Assembly: GCA_028278245.1 (NCBI GenBank)
Contig: JANQEQ010000148.1
Coordinates: forward strand, 62,001-126,000
Direction of reading: 5' to 3'
Origin: Phycisphaerales bacterium
Lineage (GTDB): Bacteria; Planctomycetota; Phycisphaerae; Phycisphaerales; SM1A02
DNA: 64,000 nucleotides
The notes under the pieces are model-generated. The model did not search any database. It was not told the origin of the DNA and saw only the letters and a list, made by a program, of their open reading frames with translations. A program made the position numbers and the translations under genes. Shown here one piece after another: positions 45,503-54,009 of this stretch. Numbering within the stretch: position 1 is the first letter of the stretch; every line of letters begins with the position of its first letter.

Positions 45503-46909
45503 ATGAGAAAGCATTCCATTTCCTGCAACTGCTTCTTGCTCTTCATTCTTGCCGCAACTGTTTTTCACGTTGCTTATGTGTGTGCTTCAGCAAATGCCAG
45601 CGCGGTGGAGCCGCCACCGAGTGCATTCAAGGTAACCACGCAGGCTGATGAACAGGGGAAGGAAACGGACTGGCTTCGGGTGCATGAAGAAAAGGGGAAG
45701 TCAATTGCATTGCAGATCGCCACCCGTGAGTATGTGCGAACAGAACCAGCCGGCCCACAAGTCAGTCTGGTGGGGGTAGCGCACATTGGCGATGCATCGT
45801 TCTATGAAGCGTTAACAGTCCACCTGGATGGATACGACATCGTCCTTTATGAATCGGTAAAACCGGCCGGGGCTGGTGGTACCGGTGGAGATACAGATGC
45901 GGAACGACAGGCCAGCACAACCGCGGCTCTGGAACTGATTTCATCATTGGTGGATGGATATTGGTCGGAGAATGGAGAAGTACCGGCTGATCTCCAATCG
46001 CTCCGTGAGTACGCGGTGACGGTCGATCCTCGTTACGTTCATTTCATTGATGCTGCTTCGGTTGATGCCTGGGGAAATCAGGTTCGACTCATCGCAGATC
46101 CCACTGAGGAAACAGTATTGCCCGATGGTGATGTTGTTGTGAAACGGCTTCCCGTGCGTGTTGTCAGTTTGGGTCAGGATGGCCGACCGGGTGGGGAGGG
46201 AGTTGATGCGGATCTTGCCGTGTACCCGACGGGAACGCCCGTTACGTTGAGCCATGAGGATAGTTTGCAGGCGCAGTTGGCATCTGCTCTGCACCTGGAA
46301 TTTCAGCTTACTGCCTTGGATTACAACCAATCCAATTGGCAGTGCAGTGACATGGCGTTGGATCAGGTCAATCGCGCCCTGGCGATAGAAGGAATTGACT
46401 TTATCGAGTTCAGTGAAACCCTGTCGGGAACATCTCTGCCGGCCAAGTTCATCAAATTCCTGTTGGGACTGATGCGTCTGGCAGATGCATTTGTAGGTGG
46501 AGCGATCGTTGATACTTTCAAGGTTGTGATGATCGAGTTGCTGAGTGATCAGTCACTCATGGAAGAGAGTATGGACGTTTATGGCGAAGGTTTCACAAGA
46601 GTGTTGATCGATCAGCGAAACCAGGTTGTTGTCGATGATCTTGCGCAGCTGCTCGAAGAAGATCATGATGTTCAATCCGTTGCCATTCTCTATGGCGCGG
46701 CGCACATGCCGGACATGGCAGACCGCCTAGATGCACAGCTTGGTTATGTGCCGATCGAGAGCAAATGGTATTCCGCCATCGAAGTTGATCTGGAAAAATC
46801 AGCGGTGAATCCCCGGGATCTGAAACAGATTCAGATGATGATCAGGATGTCGCTGGCTCAACAGAAACAGCGGATGCAGTTGCAATCAGAGTCGGCTCAA
46901 CCAGAATGA
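45503..46909 (+). CDS. Exported TraB/TIKI-family protein with inserted GspG-like domain
   Basis: 468 residues. A signal peptide (about 1-31) precedes a TraB-type opening: VSLVGVAHIGDASFYEAL and IVLYESVKP near residues 87-121. The matching C-terminal half has AILYGAAHMPDMADRLDAQL. Between them, near residues 141-240, lies a segment with the pattern of the GspG C-terminal domain: ALELISSLVDGYWSENGEVP, DAWGNQVRLI and VVSLGQDGRPGGEGVDADL. The last has the DG/GGEG..AD calcium-site motif. GGGAGG is 10 bases before the ATG at 45503; an ATG at 45470 is possible. TraB/TIKI proteins are thought to be metalloproteases. The fusion is unusual. Confidence 0.82.
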   Translation: MRKHSISCNCFLLFILAATVFHVAYVCASANASAVEPPPSAFKVTTQADEQGKETDWLRVHEEKGKSIALQIATREYVRTEPAGPQVSLVGVAHIGDASFYEALTVHLDGYDIVLYESVKPAGAGGTGGDTDAERQASTTAALELISSLVDGYWSENGEVPADLQSLREYAVTVDPRYVHFIDAASVDAWGNQVRLIADPTEETVLPDGDVVVKRLPVRVVSLGQDGRPGGEGVDADLAVYPTGTPVTLSHEDSLQAQLASALHLEFQLTALDYNQSNWQCSDMALDQVNRALAIEGIDFIEFSETLSGTSLPAKFIKFLLGLMRLADAFVGGAIVDTFKVVMIELLSDQSLMEESMDVYGEGFTRVLIDQRNQVVVDDLAQLLEEDHDVQSVAILYGAAHMPDMADRLDAQLGYVPIESKWYSAIEVDLEKSAVNPRDLKQIQMMIRMSLAQQKQRMQLQSESAQPE

Positions 46910-46926
46910 GTTGCGTTGTAGTCATT

Positions 46927-47913
46927 TTACGGTGCGCGATGTTGAAAGCCATCGAAAGCTGTTGCTTGATACCGTTGCCCTTCAAAGAAGCGTTGATCTG
47001 TTGAATTGATCCACATCCTTGGCTCAAACAGCATATTTGGCTGCTCGGATGATGTGTGACCGTCGGCGTAAAGAACTGCCGCCTGACCGGTGTGGCGGCC
47101 GATTGGAATGTGGGTTTCTACGAATGTCTCACGCGCTTCAGGATCCAAAGTTCCGTCGGTTGTAAATACACGATCCCACTGATATTCATCTGCGAGAAAG
47201 AGCGGGACCACGAGCCACGAGCCGGGATCAAGATCCTGGGGCTTACGATGAATCCCGACATCGTATTTTGCTGAGCTGCAGAAGGTGATGTATCCGGATT
47301 GTCGCCGGATGGCTCCAATGGACTTGGCGGTCAGGCTCAGAGCGTTCCCGTTCAGATCGACGTGATCGTAAAATCTGGGGACATCAATTTCGGTATCCTC
47401 TACTTCTTCGATATCCCACCAGCCGCCTGTGTAATACGCGTTGTAGCCGAATGCCGGTGCTTCTGCGAATTCCTGGGCTTCATCCAGATCCAGTGGTACG
47501 GCAGCTACATCGATGTATAGAGAATCTGGGCGCTCTTCTCCGGTATAACCTCGAATGATCTCATAATTGTTGTTGAGATAGGGCATCAGCCGCCAGGTCC
47601 AGGGAGCAGCGATGTCATCAGGGATCACAGAACCTCGCGGGAATTCAAAGCTAAGATCCCACTTTTGAATTATTGGTGGTACAGATGTCGGTTCCATGTA
47701 TCCCGGCATTGCGGCGTCATTATTCCCCCCGGCATATAGGTTCCACGCCGTCCCCACCTGGCGGATATGACTCAGCTCACTGGTTTTACGACTTCGGCCC
47801 TTGACTCCACTCAGGGCAGGCAGCAACAAAGCCATCAACAAAGCAATGATGCTGACCACAACCAGAATTTCAACGATGGTGAAGGCTTTACGGCGATTCT
47901 TCTTACCTGACAT
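46927..47913 (-). CDS. Prepilin-type N-terminal methylation protein
   Basis: 328 residues. A Lys/Arg-rich leader (MSGKKNRRK) is followed by A-FTIVEILVVVSIIALLMALL with glutamate at +5, then a large globular domain. The C-terminal HTGQAAVLYADGHTSS is the H..DG-type motif of planctomycete pseudopilins. AAGGAG lies seven bases before the ATG. Convergent with the TraB-like gene, with 17 bases between stops. The role is likely surface or secretion related, as for its paralogues at 39610, 40681 and 42447. Confidence 0.9.
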   Translation of the reverse strand: MSGKKNRRKAFTIVEILVVVSIIALLMALLLPALSGVKGRSRKTSELSHIRQVGTAWNLYAGGNNDAAMPGYMEPTSVPPIIQKWDLSFEFPRGSVIPDDIAAPWTWRLMPYLNNNYEIIRGYTGEERPDSLYIDVAAVPLDLDEAQEFAEAPAFGYNAYYTGGWWDIEEVEDTEIDVPRFYDHVDLNGNALSLTAKSIGAIRRQSGYITFCSSAKYDVGIHRKPQDLDPGSWLVVPLFLADEYQWDRVFTTDGTLDPEARETFVETHIPIGRHTGQAAVLYADGHTSSEQPNMLFEPRMWINSTDQRFFEGQRYQATAFDGFQHRAP

Positions 47914-48282
47914 CTGGAATCTCCTTCTTCCACATTAATCACGATGAATCATACAATGACCCATTCCCCGTCACTTGCAAGAGATGAAAGACAAGTGCTT
48001 CCGGGACAATTTACTATACTCCAGAATGAGCATGAAAGATGCCAAAATGCCGTAAGGCATGAACTTAGCAACAAAATGTGTGGGTAAACGGTCATTTTCG
48101 TATCAAATCTTTTTTATTAGACATCTTGATCCATTTTATTGGGGTGAATCAGTCATCCTGGGTTGCGGGTTGGATTTTGAACATGCCGCGTGTGAGGATG
48201 GAGAAATGTTGTTATCCAGCTTCCCAGAAAGTGAAAGCTGAAACGCAGCATTTCATCTCTTATGAACAGCGAGGAAATTGGT
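47914..48282. other. Divergent intergenic region
   Basis: About 369 bases between a prepilin-like gene and a secreted-protein gene. A TATACT string near 48014-48019 could be a -10 box, but no -35 element fits. Short reading frames here (from 48059 and 48078) look non-coding. Confidence 0.45.
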
Positions 48283-49194
48283 GTGAATATCAGGGTTGCA
48301 CAAATTTGCCGGTTGGGGGGATTGAATGCATGGGTGTGGGGGAGTGTGTGTGGAAGCGTGCTGGTGTTGTGCTCTACGAATTTTGTTCATGGGGAATGTG
48401 TTGAACACAACAATCCCAAGACTGCCGCTGGTATTGATCAGGTAAGTCCCTGGAATGAGATGGATCGTGATCCTGAAATGTTTTTCAGACAATTGGTCCA
48501 GCGGTATCAGCAAATATCATCCTATCGAGATACTGCCAAAGTGACTGAGGTGACCGTCCGTGCTGGTGAAGAACCTCGCAGGATTCAGACGCAGATCAGT
48601 TGCGCCTTTTCCGAGAACAGTGCGCTGGAAGTACGAACACCCGCCAGTCAATGGTGGCAGGGTGTTCACCTGCCTATGACGATGAATTCGATTCCGCATT
48701 GGCGCGAAGCGAACGAGCAATATAATCTTTGGCGTGCGCCGCACATGGTGATCAAATTTGCCGAAGAACCCCTTCATGATTTCCGTGTTGGTGTGGAGGA
48801 TGGTTTTGCAGCCTCAGATGTTGCACAGATCACTCTTGACGATAGGGTCTTGATTGATCTGAAGTTGAGCAGTTCACAGAATCAGGAAGAACCGGAAGCG
48901 ATCTTTGATCTGTTCGTTAATCCCGAGTCAATGTTGATTGAACGTATCGAGGGTTGGCAGGTTCTGTCAGACGGAACTGAGTATCACACCACAATTGCCA
49001 TTACGCCCGAACCCGATGCGATCACTGTTGAGAAGAAACCTGCTCCTGAGCCGAAAAATCCTGTCACTCCACGCAACACCGCGCCACACGATTCCCCGCA
49101 CGTCCCCCCGCAGGAATTTGACAGGCCGCCGGATTCTTCATCTCCGCCCCCCTCGTCACCATTAAATCGGGTCGGCTGGGGATCAGCTGATTGA
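48283..49194 (+). CDS. Secreted LolA/DUF2092-like protein with Pro-rich tail
   Basis: 303 residues with a proposed GTG start at 48283, six bases after GAGGAA; an ATG seven codons earlier has no Shine-Dalgarno. A signal peptide (WVWGSVCGSVLVLCSTNFVHG) is followed by FFRQLVQRYQQISSYRDTAKVT, the opening helix of LolA-like/DUF2092 folds, and a curved beta-sheet region. The last 60 residues are Pro/Ser-rich and probably disordered. Its function may be lipid or polymer binding at the envelope. Its 3' end overlaps that of the convergent Mrp-like gene by 12 bases. Confidence 0.65.
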   Translation: MNIRVAQICRLGGLNAWVWGSVCGSVLVLCSTNFVHGECVEHNNPKTAAGIDQVSPWNEMDRDPEMFFRQLVQRYQQISSYRDTAKVTEVTVRAGEEPRRIQTQISCAFSENSALEVRTPASQWWQGVHLPMTMNSIPHWREANEQYNLWRAPHMVIKFAEEPLHDFRVGVEDGFAASDVAQITLDDRVLIDLKLSSSQNQEEPEAIFDLFVNPESMLIERIEGWQVLSDGTEYHTTIAITPEPDAITVEKKPAPEPKNPVTPRNTAPHDSPHVPPQEFDRPPDSSSPPPSSPLNRVGWGSAD

Positions 49195-50283
49195 GATCGT
49201 TGGCTGCACGGTTTTGCCCGAACTTGCCTTGATGGAGATCTGCGCTGCCACCTGTTGGGCAAAGTGATTGAGTTCCTCAGCCAGCGCATCATTGTCATCA
49301 AAGTTAGCTGTGGGATTGCCGTCATCACAGTTCTTGCGCAGTGCCATGTTGATGGGGATATGACCCAGGCAAGGGAGTTGCAGGTGTTGTGCCATTTCTG
49401 CTGCCCCGCCTTTGCCGAAAATGTCGTATTCCTTGCCATCATCTCCGATGAAGTAGCTCATATTTTCGACAATACCCAGAACATCGATTCCGAGCTGTAT
49501 GAACATAGCAACTGCGCGCACCGCATCATCCTGCGCCACTTTTTGAGGAGTACACACGACAATGGCGCCGGAAAGCGGCAACAACTGAGCCAGTGTCAGT
49601 GGTACATCTCCGGTTCCCGGGGGTAAATCGACGATGAGGTAGTCCAGGCTTCCCCAGTTGGTTTGCAGGGCAAGTTGTTGAAATGCATTGTGAGCCATGG
49701 GTCCACGCCAGATGAGTGGTTCCTCAGGCTTGACCAGACGCCCCACAGTCATTGTTTTGATGCCGTGAACATTGAACGGGGCCAGCATTTTGTCTTCAGC
49801 AGTTGGCTCCATGTTGCTCAATCCCAGCATGGTGCTGAGCGATGGGCCATAAATATCACCATCAAGCAACCCAACCGATGCACCGTGGCGAGCCAGTCCG
49901 ATGGCGAGATTCACCGCAACCGTTGATTTCCCCACGCCACCTTTTCCGGCACCGACTGCGATAATGTGCTTTACATTTGGAAGAGGATTATCCTCATCGC
50001 GAATCTTCTCATTTGGCTTTCGTACATCGGCGGTGAAATTGACCTGGATCGAATCGAGCGATTCCCCGAGTTCTTCAGCTTTCCTGTTCACTGCCTGTTC
50101 GATGTCCTTCTGGATGTGGTCTTTCATGGGACATGCAGGTGTTGTGAGTTCGATCGTGATAAAAACCTGCTTCTGATCAACGCGGATTTCCTTGACCATG
50201 TTCAGTGAGACCAGATCCTGATGAAGCTCTGGATCCTGAACCGTGCTGAGCACATCACGGACATTTTCATTCGTTAATGGCAT
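49183..50283 (-). CDS. Mrp/NBP35-type Fe-S carrier ATPase
   Basis: 366 residues. An MIP18/DUF59 domain (about 1-85; VLSTVQDPELHQDLVSL) precedes a ParA-like P-loop ATPase. Walker A GKGGVGKS is near 113-120, followed by GDIYGPSLSTMLG and VDLPPGTGDVPLTL. The family's C-terminal CxxC iron-sulfur ligand pair is missing: the usual ENMSYF-V-C-x-x-C-G reads ENMSYF-I-G-D-D-G here. GGAGAAAG precedes the ATG at 50283; an ATG 10 codons upstream lacks one. It could still act in Fe-S cluster delivery through another site, or have a different role. Confidence 0.9.
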   Translation of the reverse strand: MPLTNENVRDVLSTVQDPELHQDLVSLNMVKEIRVDQKQVFITIELTTPACPMKDHIQKDIEQAVNRKAEELGESLDSIQVNFTADVRKPNEKIRDEDNPLPNVKHIIAVGAGKGGVGKSTVAVNLAIGLARHGASVGLLDGDIYGPSLSTMLGLSNMEPTAEDKMLAPFNVHGIKTMTVGRLVKPEEPLIWRGPMAHNAFQQLALQTNWGSLDYLIVDLPPGTGDVPLTLAQLLPLSGAIVVCTPQKVAQDDAVRAVAMFIQLGIDVLGIVENMSYFIGDDGKEYDIFGKGGAAEMAQHLQLPCLGHIPINMALRKNCDDGNPTANFDDNDALAEELNHFAQQVAAQISIKASSGKTVQPTISIS

Positions 50284-50392
50284 TGAAGCTTTCTCCGGTA
50301 TGGGAAGATTCATCATTTATCAGTTGCGAACGGATCATAGGCAGGCAAGAACGATGTGGTGGGAGAATTCCAGGAGTTCCGGAAGTGGATGA

Positions 50393-51970
50393 TCAGGTCT
50401 GTCGGGATGAGAAGGGCAATCGTCGCATTATTGCTGCAGAAAAGCGTTTTCGTTCATCCGGCCTGACCACAATCCACCATGACAATGGCGTATACACGAT
50501 CCCGTAGCACAGAACCACCAGGATCAATATCAGGATCGTCCAATCTTCAATCATCACCACCGGGATGATCAATATCGGGGCGCAGAGCAGGGATACTACA
50601 GCAGGTCGCAACAGTGGCAGGTACATCTCTCTCAGCTTGATATTCAGGCAGCGCACCGCGATGACTGGGAAAATGAGGAAGTGAACAATCATGAAAGTCA
50701 GCGAATACCCAATTGCCGGGGCATTTATCTTTGAACCCTCCGGCATCAACCACAGTAGCAACGCTCCCACGACTGCACTGAAGATGCCCCCCGCGAGGAA
50801 CAACACAGCATAGCGTCGTATATAACCAGCTCCATATAGGATCAGATGCCACCCGTCCGTGACGGAACGGGTAGCCAATGTGATGACAATAATCCTCACA
50901 ATGGCTACGGCGATGGGAATCGCATCGTCCGGAGTGTTGGGACGTTGTCCAACCCACATCTGAAGAAACGGCTCGGCAAGAATGAATGCTCCTACAGCAC
51001 CGGGAAATGCGACAAGAGCCTGCAGGCGTGAAGCGTGATGGATGAGATGTCGAACACCCTGATCCGGAGATGCAATGCTCAACCGAACCGAAACTGACTC
51101 TATCCCTGTTGCAACTCCATGGGCGAGCATCTTCGTCCACGCGGAAAACTGATTGGCGATTTGAAAAACAGCATTACCATACACGCCAAATGCCAGATTC
51201 ATCAGGAGCATGGTAAGCTTGCTATACAGACTCGTTCCAATGTAAGCGGTACTATTCCATCCGTATGTGCTGAAGATCTGTTTGCACGTCTTCCGGCAGA
51301 TTGTACGGGGCGCGGGAATGAGACGATGATCAGCCAGGATTGCACAGCCGACGATTGTGAACAGGGCCAGGCCGAGCAATCCCGACCAGAGTATGGCCAT
51401 TGCCTGAAGAGCTGTGGTGGGATCCTTCATTTTGAAGGCATAAGCCAGGATTAACGCTGATATGAGAGTTGTGGATCGGGCGACAACATGCCAGAGATTA
51501 AAACGTGAAAATTGCTCACGCACCGGATACATACTGTAGACCGGTGAGAGAAACATCAGAATCACCGAGTAGATCCCCTGTCCGATTACCAACCATTGTG
51601 CCGGTTTGATGAGTTCATCTGGTATGTTGAGTAACCCGATCACACTGTACAGTATGATAAAAAGAATCGCGGTAATTCCCGATACGGTTATTGAAATCAC
51701 GAACGCAGAGTTGTACGTCCTGATGAATTCATCTTCATCACCGCTGTGATACGCTGTTCCAAGCTCGCGCACCAGACTTCGGCTGGTCATCTCCTTGAAT
51801 AAGGCTCCGATACCGGCCGAAGTACTCAGTAGCGCGATCAGGCCGAAGGCATCAAAACCGATCCAACTGATGATGAACGGCGCAAGTATCAATCCCAGCG
51901 TAATCTGCGCGAATAATCGGACGTAGTTGGAGGTGATGCGGATCAGTCCGCGCTTTGCTTCGCTTGCCAT
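50393..51970 (-). CDS. Polysaccharide flippase (Wzx/MOP superfamily)
   Basis: 525 residues with 12-14 hydrophobic segments, consistent with the MOP flippase fold of Wzx and MATE-type polysaccharide exporters. The opening SEAKRGLIRITSNYVRLFAQ and FILAEPFLQMWVGQRPN near residue 330 are typical. It would move undecaprenyl-linked sugar units across the inner membrane. It stands apart from the glycosyltransferase genes but is the only Wzx-like protein in the window. AGGTGA is upstream of the ATG. A minus-strand terminator-like hairpin lies about 160 bases upstream. Confidence 0.85.
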   Translation of the reverse strand: MASEAKRGLIRITSNYVRLFAQITLGLILAPFIISWIGFDAFGLIALLSTSAGIGALFKEMTSRSLVRELGTAYHSGDEDEFIRTYNSAFVISITVSGITAILFIILYSVIGLLNIPDELIKPAQWLVIGQGIYSVILMFLSPVYSMYPVREQFSRFNLWHVVARSTTLISALILAYAFKMKDPTTALQAMAILWSGLLGLALFTIVGCAILADHRLIPAPRTICRKTCKQIFSTYGWNSTAYIGTSLYSKLTMLLMNLAFGVYGNAVFQIANQFSAWTKMLAHGVATGIESVSVRLSIASPDQGVRHLIHHASRLQALVAFPGAVGAFILAEPFLQMWVGQRPNTPDDAIPIAVAIVRIIVITLATRSVTDGWHLILYGAGYIRRYAVLFLAGGIFSAVVGALLLWLMPEGSKINAPAIGYSLTFMIVHFLIFPVIAVRCLNIKLREMYLPLLRPAVVSLLCAPILIIPVVMIEDWTILILILVVLCYGIVYTPLSWWIVVRPDERKRFSAAIMRRLPFSSRQT

Positions 51971-52127
51971 GCAGTTACCATCACCTCATATCATGAGAAA
52001 TTGGGATCTTATTGATCTGGTGAGCCATAATGGACTTTCAATCATACGGGAATACGAACATCATGGGGGAGTGTTCGGTAATGGAGCGCTGATTGGATCA
52101 CGGTACTTTTCCATAGCTTAGGGAGAG

Positions 52128-52159
52128 AAAAAGCGCCCCCAAGCGGTTTGGGGCAGGCG
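52128..52159 (-). terminator. Minus-strand terminator-like hairpin in divergent region
   Basis: On the minus strand GCCCCAA pairs with TTGGGGGC across a short loop, followed by GC and a T5 run (52132-52128). No minus-strand gene lies upstream of it. It may be an attenuator for the flippase transcript or the end of a small RNA. Confidence 0.4.
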
Positions 52160-52255
52160 AGTTCTGGTATGGAGTCGGATGACTTCTGGGCTTATTCGTT
52201 TCAATACCCGTCACGTTGCGTATCATATCTCTGTGATATTGACGAGGGATAATTC

Positions 52256-52723
52256 ATGATGAGGCAATGTTTACGATCTGTCATTCTCGCCTGGGTGGCA
52301 TGGATTCTGGCCGGTTGCCAGGGAAGCGGGAGTTATACGATGGAAGGGAGGGTTGTGGAAGGGCCCTTCAGTACGATGGAATTTGTGGCTGAGGACGATC
52401 CGCGACTTCAGGAACGCGGAATAGGTAACGTCAAAATCGTACTACACCGTGACGGCAATAAATCCTGGCCTCGATGTATTGGGGAGGTGTCCACTTCGCC
52501 GACCGGGATGATTCACTTTCCGGTCAAAGAGTTTGGAGCCGGCTGGATGATCGAACAATGGCTGATCGAAGCATTTAAGCCCGGCTATGAAACGGTTGAT
52601 ACCGTCGTAACCCTTCCCAGTCAGAAGAGTGACCGCCGGCTCCTGATCATGATGATCCCCGGCCAGGCGCGACCTCTCCGACCTCGAAATGAATTGCTCG
52701 ATCAATATGAACGGTTTCGCTAA
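52256..52723 (+). CDS. Predicted lipoprotein, unknown function
   Basis: 155 residues. The signal peptide has a lipobox (WILAGC), so the mature protein should be lipid-anchored at the cysteine near residue 21. The mature part has a Cna-B/carboxypeptidase-regulatory-like look (GNVKIVLHRDG; EAFKPGYETVDTVVTLP), an Ig-like beta-sandwich common in surface lipoproteins. GAGGGA is upstream of the start. It is followed by a hairpin and then the DUF58/transglutaminase pair, perhaps as one transcript. Confidence 0.8.
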   Translation: MMRQCLRSVILAWVAWILAGCQGSGSYTMEGRVVEGPFSTMEFVAEDDPRLQERGIGNVKIVLHRDGNKSWPRCIGEVSTSPTGMIHFPVKEFGAGWMIEQWLIEAFKPGYETVDTVVTLPSQKSDRRLLIMMIPGQARPLRPRNELLDQYERFR

Positions 52724-52724
52724 A

Positions 52725-52763
52725 CACAAGGTCAAGCTCACTCGGCCGATCGTGAACCTTGTG
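52725..52763 (+). other. Intercistronic hairpin
   Basis: CACAAGGT (52725-52732) and ACCTTGTG (52756-52763) form a perfect 8-bp stem around a 23-base loop, between the lipoprotein stop and the DUF58 start. No T-tract follows. It could be a processing or weak termination site. Confidence 0.45.
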
Positions 52764-52788
52764 AAGCGTTGAAAGGAATGAAATCAAG

Positions 52789-54009
52789 TTGATTCGGAGA
52801 TACCACCTTCATCTCCCCGGATTCGTTTATCTGGCACTCGTGTTAATCATCGCAGTGGCAGCAGTCAACAGTCAGAATAATCTCCTGTTCTGGATCTTCG
52901 GCGTCTTCTTTTCCGGATTACTCATTTCCGGCTTGACCTCCGGCATTATGATGATGGGCTTGAGGATCAGACGATTGGATCCGCAGCGCGGTACGGTCGG
53001 ATCACCCCTGGTAGTGCAATACGAGTTACACAATCGCAATCGGTTCATCCCGATATTCAACGTTCATGTGGAAGAAAGTGATAAAGCGGGTGACGCCACT
53101 TGGCACCGGATAATGAGCCGGGGGCAGGCGTGGGTCATGCACATCGGCCCACGCGAAACGGTACACGGTGAAGTGACGCTCTGGCCGCGCCATCGGGGAG
53201 AAGCGCGGTTTGATCGTGTTCGTGTCTGGACAACATTTCCGTTTGGGCTCGTGAAAAAATCAATCACATTTTCGCAACCCCAACACACTTACATTCATCC
53301 CCGACTCTATCAGATGCAACACCGGATTCTGGAGACGGTACTGCTGCCATCGCTGGTGGGGCTTAAACTATCATCCCAGCCGGGGACCGGTGATGATTAC
53401 TTCGGCATGCGTGAATATCGCCCCGGCGACAGTCTGCGTCATATTGCCTGGAAACGAACAGCAACGCGCGATGAGTTGATCAGTATCGAGCGAAGTCGTC
53501 CCAGTCCGCTCCGTATGCGGGTTATGCTCAACCTGACAAAATCGACCGACTCACTCATAAACGATGACATAACGTGGGAAGCGGTGCGCCAATTGGAGGA
53601 ACGTGCCATAAGCCTGGCAGCCTCACTCATACACGCAGCAACACTGGCTGGTTATGAGGTTGGCCTGACTGTTTTGGGTTGCCCATTAGCATCAATCCCG
53701 GTGAGGAGGAGTCATCTGCATCGAAACCGGATCATGACGCATTTTGCGTCGATCAATCTGGATCTGCCGAGGATCGAGTCACATGTTCCCGATGCAGAAC
53801 GAGTAGCCGTGGTCGTGATTCACCCCCTTCACGTGGAACCTGATGTTGGAAAAGCCAATGCGCTGCACCTCTCTGCCACACAATTATCCAAATTCACACA
53901 ACAGAAAATCGGTGTGGACGTGATTCCCGCTTCCCTGAACGGGAGTCGAAAAAAGCGCGGTAAGCTACCAACTGATCGTCGTGGAAACTTGCAGGAGACC
54001 GCCGCATGA
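52789..54009 (+). CDS. DUF58 domain protein
   Basis: 406 residues with a TTG start (an upstream ATG is in another frame and soon stops). Two N-terminal membrane segments (FVYLALVLIIAVAAV; LLFWIFGVFFSGLLISGL) precede a beta-rich region. The DUF58 signature is GDDYFGMREYRPGDSLRHIAWKRTATRDEL, residues about 201-230. DUF58 proteins are usually encoded with a MoxR-type AAA ATPase and a transglutaminase-like membrane protein; the latter follows here with a 4-base overlap (54006-54009), but no MoxR gene is in the window. Cellular role still poorly defined. Confidence 0.92.
   Translation: MIRRYHLHLPGFVYLALVLIIAVAAVNSQNNLLFWIFGVFFSGLLISGLTSGIMMMGLRIRRLDPQRGTVGSPLVVQYELHNRNRFIPIFNVHVEESDKAGDATWHRIMSRGQAWVMHIGPRETVHGEVTLWPRHRGEARFDRVRVWTTFPFGLVKKSITFSQPQHTYIHPRLYQMQHRILETVLLPSLVGLKLSSQPGTGDDYFGMREYRPGDSLRHIAWKRTATRDELISIERSRPSPLRMRVMLNLTKSTDSLINDDITWEAVRQLEERAISLAASLIHAATLAGYEVGLTVLGCPLASIPVRRSHLHRNRIMTHFASINLDLPRIESHVPDAERVAVVVIHPLHVEPDVGKANALHLSATQLSKFTQQKIGVDVIPASLNGSRKKRGKLPTDRRGNLQETAA

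Noticed and set aside
48059-48241. Short plus-strand frames upstream of the secreted-protein gene
   Set aside because: No ribosome-binding site and no protein-like composition.
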